Source: Amaranthus tricolor (taxonomy: Eukaryota > Streptophyta > Magnoliopsida > Caryophyllales > Amaranthaceae). From it: a stretch of DNA of 64,000 bases. The stretch's first letter is position 1; each line of letters starts with the position of its first letter. The position numbers were made by a program, and so were the translations under genes. Shown piece after piece: positions 1 to 38,000 of this stretch. Location of the stretch: the NCBI RefSeq assembly GCF_026212465.1, contig NC_080056.1, positions 17,549,606-17,613,605 of the forward strand. Direction: 5' to 3'. Below the pieces are notes generated by a model, which was given only the letters and a program-made list of their open reading frames with translations, did no database searches and was not told the origin of the DNA.

Positions 1-11
1 TAATAATAATA

Positions 12-92
<81 letters not shown>
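1..92. repeat. (TAA)n microsatellite
   Basis: The window opens in an almost pure trinucleotide TAA/ATA array with a few TGA interruptions. Its left edge is outside the window. Confidence 0.95.
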
Positions 93-93
<1 letters not shown>

Positions 94-724
94 AAAATTA
101 CTAAGAATAATTCAATCATTCACTAATTTTCCTACAATTATCCCAAATATCAATTAATCATGTATCTTGTGGTGTGTTTGTTTACCGGAAACCTGTTGGC
201 AAAAGTTAAAATTAATTTCCTTTTATTTTTTTCATCAAACATTAATAAACTTATACGAGAAGAAGAATGTTGATGAAGAGTAAACAAAAGTTTGTATAAG
301 TTTCTTTGCAATTTCCACTTAGTAAACCTTTTCTGTTGAAACTTTGCTCAAATGTTAAAGAGCTTGAGAGCCATACTTTGCTCAAATGTTGAAACTTTTC
401 TATTCAAGCAAACTATGCTTCTAAAATTCTTCAATTCAATTCTACAAAAAGAATTGCAATGAAAAAGAGATAATAAAGAGACAGGAGATACCTTTGGGTT
501 TGCAAATTATGTCTTACAATGGAGGAAAATAGAGAGTTATACAACATCAGCAACAAATTAGGCAAACGATACTATAACAATAACAACGATTGGAAGAAAA
601 TGAAATGCAAATGGAAACTACGTGCATGATGCAGCTAACATGCAACACATGAAATTCAAATTGTGTGTTGGTCTAAAAGAAACTTAAGAGTCATATAATA
701 TAAAATCTGGGCGGGAGGTTATTT
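93..724. other. AT-rich intergenic DNA, nothing recognised
   Basis: No conserved reading frame or transposon terminus was recognised on either strand in this stretch. Confidence 0.5.
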
Positions 725-1000
725 ATATGGTTTGTAAGACCAATGACACAAATAAACCTCATTTGTATTGTATCTTTTGTCTTGCAAACGACACAAATAA
801 AACTAATGTGTATCATTTGTTTGGACAAACGATACAATTAAAGTTTATTTATGTCTTCTATTTTACGAACAATACAAATTATACTTTATTTGTATCTTTC
901 GATAAATTAAAAAAAACAAATAAGGTTTATTCGTCTTTTTAGGATAAAAGATACAAATAACTTTGTTTGTATCTTTTATTTCAATAAACGATGGAAATAG
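725..1000. repeat. Degenerate tandem array of short palindromes
   Basis: Five to six diverged units of roughly 40-57 bp follow each other. Each pairs a motif like ACAAATAA with its complement TTATTTGT around a short centre, flanked by AAACGATAC / GTATCTTTT type sequence. The reading frame across it (727-942) is a by-product of the repeat, being nearly all Asn, Thr, Phe and Tyr. Arrays like this occur in subterminal parts of DNA transposons, but no terminus was identified, so the class is open. Confidence 0.6.
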
Positions 1001-1052
1001 GGGGCTATAAGTGAGAATTTTCTTTTTGTGATAGAAGAAACATGGACTTGTT

Positions 1053-1620
1053 GAGTATTACAAGGCGCATGGCCATACCCTAGTTCAATGCCGAGAACTA
1101 AAGAAAGTTCTTGATCGGCTCACAGACGAAGAAAGAATATTAGGAAGATTCATGAATCGTAATTAGCAATACCAACCTTACCGGTCAAGGCAAGAGTCAT
1201 ACAACAATCATAAGCATATCGGAATTCTGATAGGAACAAAGAGGAACAATATAATGCGAAAAGCTGCTGAAAAGTCCTATTTAGTACTCTTATGTTGATC
1301 CAATTATCCTAATTATGAAAAGATGGGAAATTAATGTAAGAAGGGTACTTTTAAACACTAGTAGTACTCGGGGCCCTTCAAATCATGAAATTATTGAGAC
1401 AATTGAAATGTGATACTTATAACTTAGCTTCAATCCTCTAGATAGAACCTTGGTAAGATTTGGGGGAAGTCGAGTTACCCCTATGGGTACTATTGTCTTA
1501 CGTGTCGGATTTGGAGAAAAAGGAATAGGAAGATCCATTCCAGTGAGATTCACTATTGTATACATCAAGTTTTCTTATGACTCCAGTCAGTGCACGTCAG
1601 TTTGAAGTTAACCTCAAGAT
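1053..1620 (+). pseudogene. Ty3/gypsy gag-protease fragment
   Basis: From 1053 the + strand reads a zinc-knuckle-like segment (EYYKAHGHTLVQCRELKKVL) typical of the gag end of plant gypsy elements, followed by a stop. Around 1430-1575 a second piece reads like the aspartic-protease region (RFGGSRVTPMGTIVLRVGFG). Stops and frame changes separate the two, so this is a dead fragment. The pattern resembles Tat/Ogre-type gypsy elements, but clade assignment is inference. The copia-like LTR remnant downstream is probably a separate insertion. Confidence 0.6.
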
Positions 1621-1639
1621 CTTGAAAACAGGCGCTGAA

Positions 1640-2320
1640 TGACCAGGTCAACAGAAAATAACGGAAAGGAGCCTTATTGTTTTCCATGATGTGTTGAGCC
1701 GTAACACTATAAATACAAGGCTTCATTTCAGAATTAAGGATACACCTCTTCTTATCTCTTTCTCTCTTGACTTAAGATTTAGAAATTTTCTAAGTGTTTA
1801 AAGAGTTGTAATTCTTAGTTCATCTAACTCTTACATTTGTAATAGGCTTAAGAGTTTAAAAAGAGTTAGATTAAGTTTAATACGCCTAACCAAGAATACT
1901 TATCAAAGTGTTCAACTTGTGAATCTCTATTGTGAGATTTGGGATTTTGCTTTTATTAAAGGGACTTGTAATACGGTTCTTCAAGGGGAAGAACGTGGTG
2001 TGAGGAGATAGTGAGATCTTCTTGTTTGTATTAAAGTCGGATTAATAAAAGGCGTTGAAATCCTACGGGTTGAAAGAGAACCCATAGGCGGGGAGTAGGT
2101 TGGTTAGAACCGAACCTCGTTAACATATCGTGTGTTATACTTTAAAGTTCATTTTCCGCACATACGTTATTGTTTACGAATTGACTCAAAACAGTTCCAG
2201 AAAACAGTTTTGACAGACTCCTCAAATTCTTGAGACAAGCTGACAGACAAAATTTTAAATAGCCCAAACTCTCTATTCACCCCCCTCTAGAGAGTAGTCA
2301 ACCTCCTATTAACCTTCATC
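1640..2320 (+). mobile_element. Degenerate copia LTR remnant
   Basis: The segment has a TATA-like core (CTATAAATACAAGG near 1708) followed by a T/C-rich leader. Near 2276-2300 it has the signature CTATTCACCCCCCTCTAG, which I associate with the 3' end of LTRs from Sirevirus-like copia elements. No matching second LTR or coding region lies next to it. A related end is present in reverse orientation near 32480. Boundaries are approximate. Confidence 0.45.
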
Positions 2321-2434
2321 ATTATCCAATTTTTTCAAGACACTTTCTCAATCAAGGATTCAATATTTTCATAGGCTAATTTGGGTGGCAAGTTAGGCTT
2401 TAAGTTATACCGTCAAACACATCACTTTGTCAGC

Positions 2435-3743
2435 CTAAGGCACAATGAACGACAAAGAGATTGAAAATATTGAATACATTGTGTAATCTGTTGGCATATG
2501 TTTTCGAATAAGATTGTGTAAGAGTACACATGCTTGAAGTATACGCCCATGAGTACGTATTGGAAAGAAGGATGGGGTCCTAAGAATACCCCACCTTCCT
2601 TTTAATAGTCCAAAACATCTCTCAATAACATTCCTTGCCTTAGAATGTTCATGTTGAAGTACTCTTCAGCACTAATTGGCTGTCGGTCCCCCCACTCTTT
2701 AAGGTGATATCGATGACCTCTATATGGTGCTAAAAACCCTTCACAATTCGTGTATCCTGCATCTACCAAATAGTAGGAACCTTGACATATGGCAAAAAAA
2801 AAAAAAAAAAAAAAAGTCATGACATTGCTTATTGGATACCACAATATAAAATCTAAATTCTAAGTATGATTTCCTTGTGGCACTTTTAAACCATTAGGCC
2901 TAGTAATAGCATCTCGAAGGACACGACCATCATGAGCGAATCCTTCCCAACCAGGTTGAACATATATGAACTCCAAATTAGGGTTACATACGCCTAACAC
3001 ATTCATAGCAATAGAACCTTTCCTTGTCCGATATCTTGCTCTATCCTCACTTGGCACATGAACACTAATATGAGTGCCATCTAAGGCTCCTAAACAATTC
3101 TACAAAAAAAAGTTAAGAGGGATAAGTTTTACAATAAACAAAGTGGATAGATTTTTAAATAATATAGATGAAATTATGTTTTTGCCTTAAAACATTTCCA
3201 TCTATCCACTTCACAATCTTCTGTTATAGGTGTCGGCTTTTTTAGCAAGTGAGTATGTAGTTTTAAGACGGCAAGAAGACATCGGTGGATGTTTCTACTA
3301 ACACTTTCTCCACTTCAAAAGAAATGACTTCTAATTGTCCTATTTTTCAAATGATGTGCCAAAGTGTACAAGAACATAGCTACAATTTCCTCCAAAGACA
3401 TATTTCGAGTGCCATTTAAACCACCAACATCTCTGACCATCTCACAAAGGACATAAAAGGTTCTTCTATTCACACGAAGTTCACTTTTGCAGACTATATC
3501 ACTATCCTTGATTAGTGCATCCAAGTGCTTTTGTCTAAGGTGTTTCTTCTCACTTTTGCTATAACGTGGTCGTTCAATTTCATAAACAATTACACCCATC
3601 ATACACATCACCAAGTACTTGATTGTGACGACATTGTTAACAACCATGAAAAGTAGTAGTAATTCAATTTGTCTCTTCTTCCTTCTTCTTACTATGGCTA
3701 ATGAGATGGAATCATTTCTGTGAATGTATACATGCATCATCAT
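2435..3743 (-). pseudogene. PIF/Harbinger transposase (broken)
   Basis: This is the DDE nuclease of PIF/Harbinger transposons. Reading the - strand, an N-terminal segment (3743-3315) is followed by the DDE core. GALDGTHI (about 3090-3065) carries the first Asp, [17 protein letters not shown] follows, then VDAGYTNCEGFLAPYRGHRYHL (2763-2697) carries the second Asp, with Glu of AEEYFN after it. The stretch between 3102 and about 3190 looks like an intron, ending in a T-rich tract and AG. Two lesions are visible: about 90 bp including a 22-nt poly-T run (2796-2817) splits the LKVPQG..SYYLVDAGY motif, and a one-base frameshift near 2650 moves the C-terminus (ARNVIERCFGLLKGRW) into another frame, which runs to a stop at 2435. 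The protein cannot be made intact. Confidence 0.85.
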
Positions 3744-4515
3744 ATTAATAAATAGAAAAAAAATTATATATTACCATATATATATTCTATCATTTTGCTT
3801 CCAATATCTTATCTATAATGCCATATATACAGTAAAATTATTCTTGAAAAATAACAATCTAGCAATCATATATATCCAACAGCAATCGAAACCCATATGC
3901 TCGTTAGCGTCCGTAGCCCAATTGTCTCCACCAACTCATGAACACACATATTATCGTGTAATAAAAAAAAAGCAAAAAAAAATAAAAAAAAAAAAAAAAG
4001 CCTATATATCGACATATATCTACAGCAATCTTCATGAGATCTTGTTAAAAATCAGAAAAACATATATATCAACATATATAACAATTTACAAAGCAATCAA
4101 AAGATAACAAAATTGATAAATCTACAATTATATTGGACGAAAATTGAAAAAAAAAAACCTGATGGTCGTTTGACAAAGTGCCGGAGATGATAGCCGTACC
4201 GGAGAAGAGAGCCGCCGCCGGGGAGGAAGTCAGCCGGTGAAGTTGGAGTCCGTTCAGCTTTCACTATTGTTGGAGGAGGAAGGTGGCTGCTATTTTTTTC
4301 TCTCTCATCACTTTTCTGAAATTAGGGTTTGAATATGGGATGGAATGGAGTTTGAAACTTAGGGGGTAGGAGGGTATGAGATTCTAGATGATTGGAATGG
4401 GATGAGAATCCAAAGGGTATGACATCTCAATGTAAAAAGGCCTAACCAAACATTGGAATGGTTGTGATACCATTCCATACCATTAAAAAAAGCCAACCAA
4501 ACATGCTCTAAATAG
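2435..4515 (-). mobile_element. PIF/Harbinger DNA transposon, degenerate
   Basis: A transposase pseudogene (2435-3743) is followed by about 770 bp of 5' flank that ends near 4490-4515 in a terminal-repeat-like sequence, reading AGAGCATGTTTGGTTGG on the - strand. PIF/Harbinger elements carry such GC-anchored short inverted repeats and 3-bp TSDs. I could not find the matching repeat at the left end, so the element seems truncated or strongly diverged there. It lies about 950 bp upstream of the response-regulator start codon. Confidence 0.65.
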
Positions 4516-5215
<700 letters not shown>

Positions 5216-5367
5216 AATGTTCATATTGATTATTTGATGGTCTAGCTTTAATAAAGATTAAAAAAAAAAACCTTTTAGATAAGGAAGAATATAATATATT
5301 TGTGATCTTATTTAAAAACGGATCAATATTATTTTTTTTTTCACTTAACACATACCCGTAAATATGC

Positions 5368-5377
5368 TATATATAAT
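5368..5377 (+). promoter_or_regulatory. Candidate TATA box of the response-regulator gene
   Basis: TATATATAAT lies 88-98 bp upstream of the ATG at 5466 and would place transcription start near 5400, giving a 5' leader of about 65 nt. Because the region is AT-rich with a long (AT)n tract nearby, this remains a positional inference. Confidence 0.4.
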
Positions 5378-5465
5378 GCCCTCTGTAAATCAACATCATC
5401 TGTCCTTCTGCAAAAAGGTTTCTCAACCCTTGAACTTCTATTAATAATCCAAAACACAAATAAAT

Positions 5466-30485
<25,020 letters not shown>

Positions 30486-30657
30486 AAGGTATTTTTGCAC
30501 AATTAAAACTATATTGGTCTTAATTTTATTTGGTCATGTTTATTTTTCATGCAATGTTTAAAACCCTTTTAGTAAAATTCATAAAACTTTCTCTTGGATT
30601 ATGTGGATTATAATAAGTGATTCATTACACCATGCACACTTCTTACTTTAATTAAGA

Positions 30658-30920
30658 CACTACAAGAAAATTCATTTTTAGACACAATGAATAACGTTGC
30701 AAAAATTCAATTTTCGTTGCTAAACATGTTATTTTGGAACGAATTAAGTTGTTGTGGGTACGGCCGTAGCTAAAGGTTTTAGCAAAGACTTAGTTGCAAA
30801 GTTTGGTGTTTTTGTTACAATTTTTATTTTTGCAAAAGAAATGTTGTTGCCAATCCTACATCTTTATTGCCACGAAAAATAGTGGTTGACAAACCTTTTG
30901 CACCGTTTAGGCAATAACTT
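30658..30920 (+). mobile_element. CACTA-type transposon end
   Basis: CACTACAAGAAAATTC at 30658 is the typical terminal repeat of plant CACTA elements. It is followed by subterminal-like motifs (CGTTGCAAAAATTC, TCGTTGCTAAACATG). The opposite terminus was not found, so this may be a solo end or a diverged non-autonomous copy. The right limit is approximate. Confidence 0.55.
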
Positions 30921-31269
30921 TGATCGGTTAATTTAAATTATATTTCAAATGACACGATGGTTAATTTAAATTTCTCAACTACTTGTCTTTTGAAGTGTTA
31001 ATAAATTCCATTTATGTGACTGCATTAAATCGTTTAATGAATGTCAACTAATTTAGAACTATATACTGAATCCCTGCTCCTAGAAAGTTTTTCTGGCAAG
31101 CTTAATGTAAAATTACATTTATTAGTTAATACGAGTATCTTTCTTTGTCATTTGCAATATTCTCTCATAACACTGTTTTTTTTTATTATTTATATTACTA
31201 ACTAAAAGGAACACACTTTTTCATTTTAAAGTCTTTTATTTTTCACATGCCATGTCATTACACATAATT

Positions 31270-32050
31270 GCACATGTTTATTTACATAGGGTAGGAGTAT
31301 CTTGAGGTAAACAGAAGGAGATGAGTTTAAACACATCATTGCACATGCCATGTCTTGCACTTTTGAGAAGGAAAAATATGGGTGAGACGGGTTGTGATGA
31401 GTTGAGGTTTGGATCACTTTATGAAGTGATCAAAGCAAAAGATTTGGAGTGCCTTGGACAAGGGAAGAAGATGCTCATAGAAGCCTTTAGTTTATGCCTT
31501 GAACGAGTCAAATGAAGGAAGCAAGGTGCCTTAAATGAGGCACAAGATGAGGGAAGTTAGTGAATAAAATTGACTTGGTGCTCGTTCAAGCACACATGAT
31601 ACTCGTTCGAGGCTTCGAGCACCCTAATACAGAGCGAATTTTGACATTCCATTTTGGTCGATACTTGAGAAGCAAGTAGCTCATATGTCTTAGTATTTAT
31701 TCTAATTATTTAGAAGGTCTATATAAGAGCATAAATCATCACTGGGAAAGTAAAAGGGAGGCTAAGGGAGAGAAATGTAAAAGGGAAGGCCTATATATAT
31801 AAGAGCACATATAGTGTTTGCTTTTTGTCCTTTAAACATATTATTAATACAATCCTAGTTAGGTTTGTTGGATGTAGCCTTTAATTGATCAACCACCTTA
31901 AATTCCTTGTGCTGATTATTGCTTTGTCTATTTTTTTATTTGTTATAATCTTGCATATTTGACTTATATCTTTGTGACGTACGTCATTTATTTTTCTTCC
32001 TTAAGTGTTGATCGTGGTTTGTATGTGTGTCCACTTCACAATTATAATAG
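31270..32050. mobile_element. LTR-like sequence, possible solo LTR
   Basis: A TATA-like GTCTATATAAGAGC (near 31720), repeated CTCGTTCAAGCACA / CTCGTTCGAGGC motifs upstream and a T-rich leader resemble a copia LTR. No coding region of such an element adjoins it and the ends are unresolved. The short frames here are not convincing genes. Confidence 0.35.
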
Positions 32051-32459
32051 GCTCTTAAGGAACACATAAAACTAAAGCCAATAAACCATGACACTAACCA
32101 AAGTATAATTCATAAGTTGTAACATAGCAGAATAAATATCACAACAAAATTACAACAGGGTTTTGCAACCATACCTCTATCAAATCTTCAGCAATGAGGG
32201 TTCTTTCCATTACCATTTTAGATCGATGGTGCTAAAAATAATTCAAATAATGAAAACATTTGGTAAATAACTGTTATTTATTAGTTGTGAGAAAAAACTT
32301 AGTCGATTACCTCAATAATATGAAGGCAAATAGCCCTCAAAGTTGGATTTATTTAGAGTTAGTCAAATGATGAGATTACTATAGGAAAATTTTTGAAAGT
32401 TGAAATTATTTTGGGTATTTTGTAACATCATGATTTCTAATTCTTAAATAAGGTTCTAT

Positions 32460-33480
32460 TTTAAGTTTGAAAAATCAATAAGGGTGGAGGTCTACTCTAG
32501 GGGGGGGGGGGGGGGAGGGAATAGAGTATGACAACTTTTCGCTGATAATAAGTCAGAGCCCTGATATGGAAAGTCAAGACCTTAAAACTAAAAACAAAAG
32601 ATTCTTTTGCAGAATAAGTTTAGAACTTGTTTTGAGAAAATGATAAAATAGAATGTAAGATGCAAGAATAAAGAACACAATGATGTATACAGTTTAATCC
32701 TTTGAAAGACCTGATCTCTACCCTCGAGTTTTTCCCGAGCTCTTAAGATTTGGATAAATAGTCTTTATGACAACTTTTCGCTGATAATAAGTCAGAGCCC
32801 TGACAAGGAAAGTCAAGACCTTGAAACTAAAAACAAAAGATTGTTTTGCAGAATAAGTTTAGAACTTGTTTTGAGCAAATGATAAAACAGAATGTAAGAT
32901 GCAAGAATAAAGAACATAATGATGTATACAGTTTAATCCTTTGAAGACCTGATCTCTACCCTCGAGTTTTTCCCTAGCTCTTAAGATTTGGATAAATAGT
33001 CTTTATTCACTTTCACACGAAGTTCTAGATACAAGCTTTAGAAGAAGGTTACACTTATCTTATATAACTCCCCGTAGCCATAATGCTACCAAAGTAGAAC
33101 TTCTAGTTATAGCGAATTAAAGATATTTCTTTTCCACTTTTGGTTTCTTACAATAAATCGAAATATAACAATTTAAGAACAAAAATGACTTTTATAAAAG
33201 TACAAGAAAACCTAATGAAGGTTAACTTGCATGTAGATTATGAGAGTAATTCTTAATGTAGGATTCTTTTGAAGATCTGAAAAACTTTTTGCAATGTGTT
33301 TTTTTATTGAACATTCGTTGGTATTGTTGATGTATGTTTGTGATGTTGTTCACTCCTCATATATATACATGTTTAAAGCTTTGAATCCTTAATAATAACT
33401 TGCCTTAACTGGATCAGTCGAGGCCTTAAAATAAGCCATCGTATCTTTGTATCCAAGCTAAGGAAACTTTCCTATAAAAA
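32460..33480 (-). mobile_element. Copia LTR-like segment with internal duplication
   Basis: On the - strand the left end reads CTCTATTCCCTCCCC... then CTAGAGTAGACC, like the LTR 3' end at 2276-2310, which suggests a reverse-oriented LTR of a similar family. It includes a 16-base G run at 32500-32515 and the 239-bp tandem duplication. Confidence 0.4.
32527..33005. repeat. 239-bp tandem duplication
   Basis: Two nearly identical copies start at 32527 and 32766 (TATGACAACTTTTCGCTGAT). Each runs to GATAAATAGTCTTTA. Few differences are visible, so the duplication is recent. Confidence 0.93.
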
Positions 33481-34659
33481 CTTGTTAGCATAATAACATA
33501 TATAGCACTAGGAATAATCAAGATACTTCCTTAGATATACAAAATAATCACTTGTTTTGGATATATGAAACGATCATTTTGGCAAGGATTATATTCCAAG
33601 ATCAAATTATCTCTTTTTATATAGAAAGTATGATAATAATTTTTTTTAATATATTACCTTATATACGAGATATTTACCAATAAAATAGAGAAAAAGCATA
33701 CCTTGGTGATCTTGTCGATAGCCATTGCGATCTTGATAAGTAAGGCAAAAATATGTTTGCCAAGGTATAGCAAACAACTATATCATAAGTTCTTAAGAAC
33801 ATATATGTTCATGCTTCATAAACATGTAAATCATAACAAATTATAGCACATATTTGATCAATAATAGACATATGATTTTGCCTTCCATCATAGCGTACAA
33901 TTACTATAAATCAAGCAAGGGGTCAGGTAAATAAAGTTGATTTGACATCATTTTATGTGGGTAATTAACATGTATAAAATGTTCAATGATGATGATAATT
34001 ATACACAAACAAGATACATTAATAAAAATAATAAAATATCCATTTAAGAGCGAGTATCTTTAAGGCGTCATGTTTTGTTGAATATATTTTGTTTCATGAA
34101 ATGTGACGTAAAAATATATAATATTTTAAATTGAGAATTTTGGATAAATCAGGTAGTTGTGAAGTTTTCGGTTCATCTATATTCACCCTTGTGACAATAG
34201 AAGTTTGATTCTCATCAACTAAATCAATGATTAATTCTATCATCCATGCATATTGGGATTCTCTAATCTATCCCTAAATAATAAAAGCATAAATAAATAT
34301 ATAGTGAAATTTTCATGCATCATTTTAATAAATATTACATCTAACTTGTATTGTTTTCCTAGTTCTCTATTTATGACTTAGAAAAAGTAACAAGTATAAG
34401 GTAACCATATTCATGACTAATTGATAAATTAATACAAATTGTAACTTAGGGACAACTTTATAGTGCAAATTATTATTTGGATTTATACTTGTTAAAAGAT
34501 AATGTTGTATACTTTTGATTTCTTAATCATCTAATCACAACGATAGTCATTCAATAACATTTAATTAATGAAATATTATAGTTGTCGATGTTAATAGACG
34601 CTTAAATACATATGGTAATTGTTCTTAATGACAATTTATGATTTAATTATGTTATACAG
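33481..34659. other. AT-rich noncoding DNA, nothing recognised
   Basis: No transposon terminus, conserved frame or repeat stands out in this stretch. Confidence 0.5.
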
Positions 34660-34797
34660 AATCGCCTGGATGATGTTGCAGTTAGCTTGCAATTTATAGA
34701 GTTTAAGAACGGCACCAACAATGTGGAGCCTAAGAGATTTGAAGATTCGTCTATTGCTTCACAGTTCATATATCTCCTTATAAAAATGTTTGATTGA
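34660..34797 (+). pseudogene. Candidate orphaned last exon of the response-regulator gene
   Basis: After acceptor TATACAG| a frame of 45 codons runs to TGA at 34795-34797 (starts NRLDDVAVSLQFIEF, ends YLLIKMFD). It is more GC-rich than its surroundings. Its phase (0) fits exactly to the codon AAG (30486-30488) that follows the exon 5 stop before the donor at 30489. If the TAA at 30483 were sense, the two would form one continuous frame. Alternatively this is untranslated 3' exon, or chance. A stop-free stretch this long is not very unlikely by chance alone; the phase match and splice sites are what raise it. Confidence 0.5.
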
Positions 34798-35031
34798 ACT
34801 ATTTTTAATAGTCGTTAACCTTTGTTTTAGATACTTTGATATATGTTATGGGAATCATAGAGTAGACCAATATAAGGCGAAAATTGGATGTTAAAATTAT
34901 GAATGTTAAAATTTTGCAAAATATAGGACAAGAATTTTTAAGGGATTCTATTAAACAAATTTATTTTGGAGCAGTGAGTTTTTTTATTTATTTTCATTTT
35001 TGTAATAATTGAAAATTAAGTTAATCTTGTT
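34798..35031. other. Short 3' flank, left target duplication of hAT copy 1
   Basis: AT-rich sequence ending in ATCTTGTT (35024-35031), the left half of the 8-bp target duplication of the hAT element. Confidence 0.7.
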
Positions 35032-38000
35032 TAGGCATGGCCACGGGGCGGGTTACCCGAAACCGAACCGGTCCCGAACCGCTTGGAACCGGATCCGGAA
35101 CCGGAACCGTTTGCGACAGGTTCCGAACCGCCCCGAACCGCGGAACCGTGAAACCACCGGGAAAAAACTTCATGGACCGGAGCTAAAAAACCGCGGTTTG
35201 GAACCGGAACCGGTCCAACGGTTCCATGGAACCGGAACCGGAACCGCTCCTGGTGAACCGGTCCAACGGTTCCATGGAACCGGAACCGGCTCAACGGTTC
35301 CATGGAACGGGAACCGCCAAAACTAGCCGTTATGTGACCGTTAGAGAGCCGTTGGAATTTCCCCTATAAATACTCATCACTTTCAATCATTTTCATTCAC
35401 AACTCATCTCTTCTCCTACTCTCTCTACTTACTCTCTCTACTTAATTCTTTAATTACGCAATTATTCTCTTAATTACATAATTAGTCTTTTAATTATTTC
35501 TTAATTTAGTTAATTACATAATTAGTCTATTAATTATTTATTTATTTCTTAATTCTATTATTATTTTAATATTATCAATCATTTCTTCATTTTTGAAAAA
35601 AGCCTCAAAAAAAGTTACTAAAGTGGCAAAATCATTGGGAGGTTCCAGCTCCTCCAAAAGAAAGGCCACTTCTACTCCGTCGGTATCAACAACACCTTCC
35701 ATTAGTAATTATAATTATGAACCAAATTATCCAGAAGGGTACAACCCAAAATTACATAATTATGTAGAAGAAGTGGAAAGAGAAATACAAATTGATGAAG
35801 AAGAACAACAAGAAGAGGAACCAACGACCCCTATTGGGATACATATATCTCGACAGTCATCAATAAGATCACATGAAGAACAACAACAACAAAGACAAGC
35901 TCGTGGTAAACGAGTCAATTTCCAAACTATCGGTTAGTTTTATAATTTTATTCTTCAAATTAATTAAATTTTAAATTATTTATTTATTTAATTATAGTTT
36001 TATAATTTTAAATTATTTATTTAGATGAAGATGAACCAGTAAGACAACCTTTTCCGGCAATGCCACCTCCTAGTGGTAGAGCTGTTTCACATGTGTGGTC
36101 GTATTTCACAAACGAACCAACCGAGAATCCAGATATTTTCTTATGCACTTGTCAAATTTGTGAAAGTCAAGGAGTAAAGCCCTTAGTTGCATACAATTTC
36201 GCCAGAGGTAAATACTTTTTAAGTTTTTTATACATACATTATATATTCATATTTAATAAAAATTTATTTATTGTGTTTTGTGAATATGTGTTAGGTGGTG
36301 GTACGGGATCTTTTAACAAACATTTGGCAAAGAAGCATGGAATCACAAAAGAAACTGAGGCAGCAAGCGGCAGCGGGACCACAAGTGGAACTGGAAGCCG
36401 ACAGACACAGTGGGACATTCCCAGCACAGGTATGCCTTTTAGATATAATCGTAATGATATGATTGATGAATTTTCTAGGTATGTAATTTGTGATGAATTG
36501 CCTTTTAACCACGGTGAAAGTAGGGCATACGAGCGTTACGCTAGAAAAACTATGCAACCACAATATAGAGCAATCCCTAGTAGCACTCTTAAAAGACGCA
36601 CAATTAAATTATATGAATCAATGCGCTATGAATTAGTTGAAATGTTTAAATCTTTTAATGGTAGGGTTAGCATAACAACTGACATTTGGTCTGCTCCCCC
36701 ACATTTAGAATCTTATATGTGTGTAATAGCACATTGGATAGATCAAAATTGGATTATTCAAAAAAGAATAATTGCTTTTGAGACAATGCCAGAAAGACAT
36801 ACTGGTGAAAACATAAAATATAGATTAGTAGAGATATGTAGAGAATGGAACTTATTAGATAAGATATTTTGTTGTTCAAATGATAATGCAACCGCGAACA
36901 TTAAATGTCTAGAACTTTTGTATAACGAACCTGCATTTAGTTTTATCCTTGGGGATAGCTTATTACACATACGTTGTTGTGCGCATATAGTTAACTTATC
37001 TTGCCAAGCTGGCATAAAACAATTAAGCGATTTATTAGAACCAATTAGGGATATAGTGAAGTGGCTTAGGATTGGAAAGATAAAGAGACGATACAAACAA
37101 TTATGTGACCAATATCAACTTAAAAAAGTGTATTGGTCATTGGATACTCCTACACGTTGGGGCTCAACCAACGATTTATTAAGAAAGGTGATTGCTTATC
37201 GTCCAGTTATAACACAACTATACCGTGAGTGTACAGAGAGTTACATAGCTGATGACACTTGGGAATTAGCTATAGGTGTACATAACATATTAGAAGCGTA
37301 TGACCACGCGACTAAGATTTTTTCATATGTTTATGAACCGAACGTTCACTTAGTAATAAGTGAGTGTGTTACTATTTTTTATCATCTCCTTAAATATACC
37401 CATGATGATACTAACCCATATTTGAAGCCGATTCTTGCAGATATGATGGAAAAATTGAAGGCATATTTTACCGAATTTCCTTATATTTATGGAATCGCAA
37501 CCATTTTGGACCCATGTTTTAAAACTGAGGTCCTTACTAAAGTAATAGGATTTTACTACCAATCGTTAGATCGCCCGCCTACTGATGTACATAATTATGT
37601 AGGAACATGTAAAAAATATTTAGCAGAACTCTATGATTATTACGCTAGTGTGTATAACCCAAAACGCGATACGTCTAGGCGTGCTAGCGTTTCGGCACGT
37701 CCCTCTTACTATAATTCGGTAATAGCTAATATAATGAGTCAAGATGATAGTTTTGTAGGATCATCTTCTTCCTCGACCTCATATTTAGAACTAGATAGTT
37801 ATCTTAAACACCACTTTGAAATAGACCAAGGTAGTTATAAGATTTTAGAGTGGTGGAAAGAAAAATCTGTAAAATTTCCCATTTTATCGAGAATTGCAAA
37901 GGATATCCTTGCAATTCCCGCGTCAACAATTGCGTCGGAGTCTGCTTTTCGTGCAGGTAGAAGAGTTTTGGACGAAAAGAGATCTCGTCTTGCTCCACAG

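Larger units (their letters stand above)
30489..34659 (+). other. Candidate intron 5 (after the present stop codon)
   Basis: Donor AAAAG|GTATTT at 30489 and acceptor TTATACAG at 34659 are both reasonable plant splice sites. If used, the downstream segment is either 3' UTR or a former coding exon. The interval holds a CACTA end, LTR-like DNA and a tandem duplication. Confidence 0.5.

Noticed and set aside
32527..33005. CRISPR-like array
   Set aside because: It is a two-copy tandem duplication of 239 bp in a plant genome, with no short repeats and spacers.
35009..35326. GC-rich reading frames at hAT ends (also 38390-38776, 54313-54621, 57794-58217)
   Set aside because: They translate the GGAACC/CCGGTT subterminal hexamer repeats on both strands and carry no conserved protein signal.
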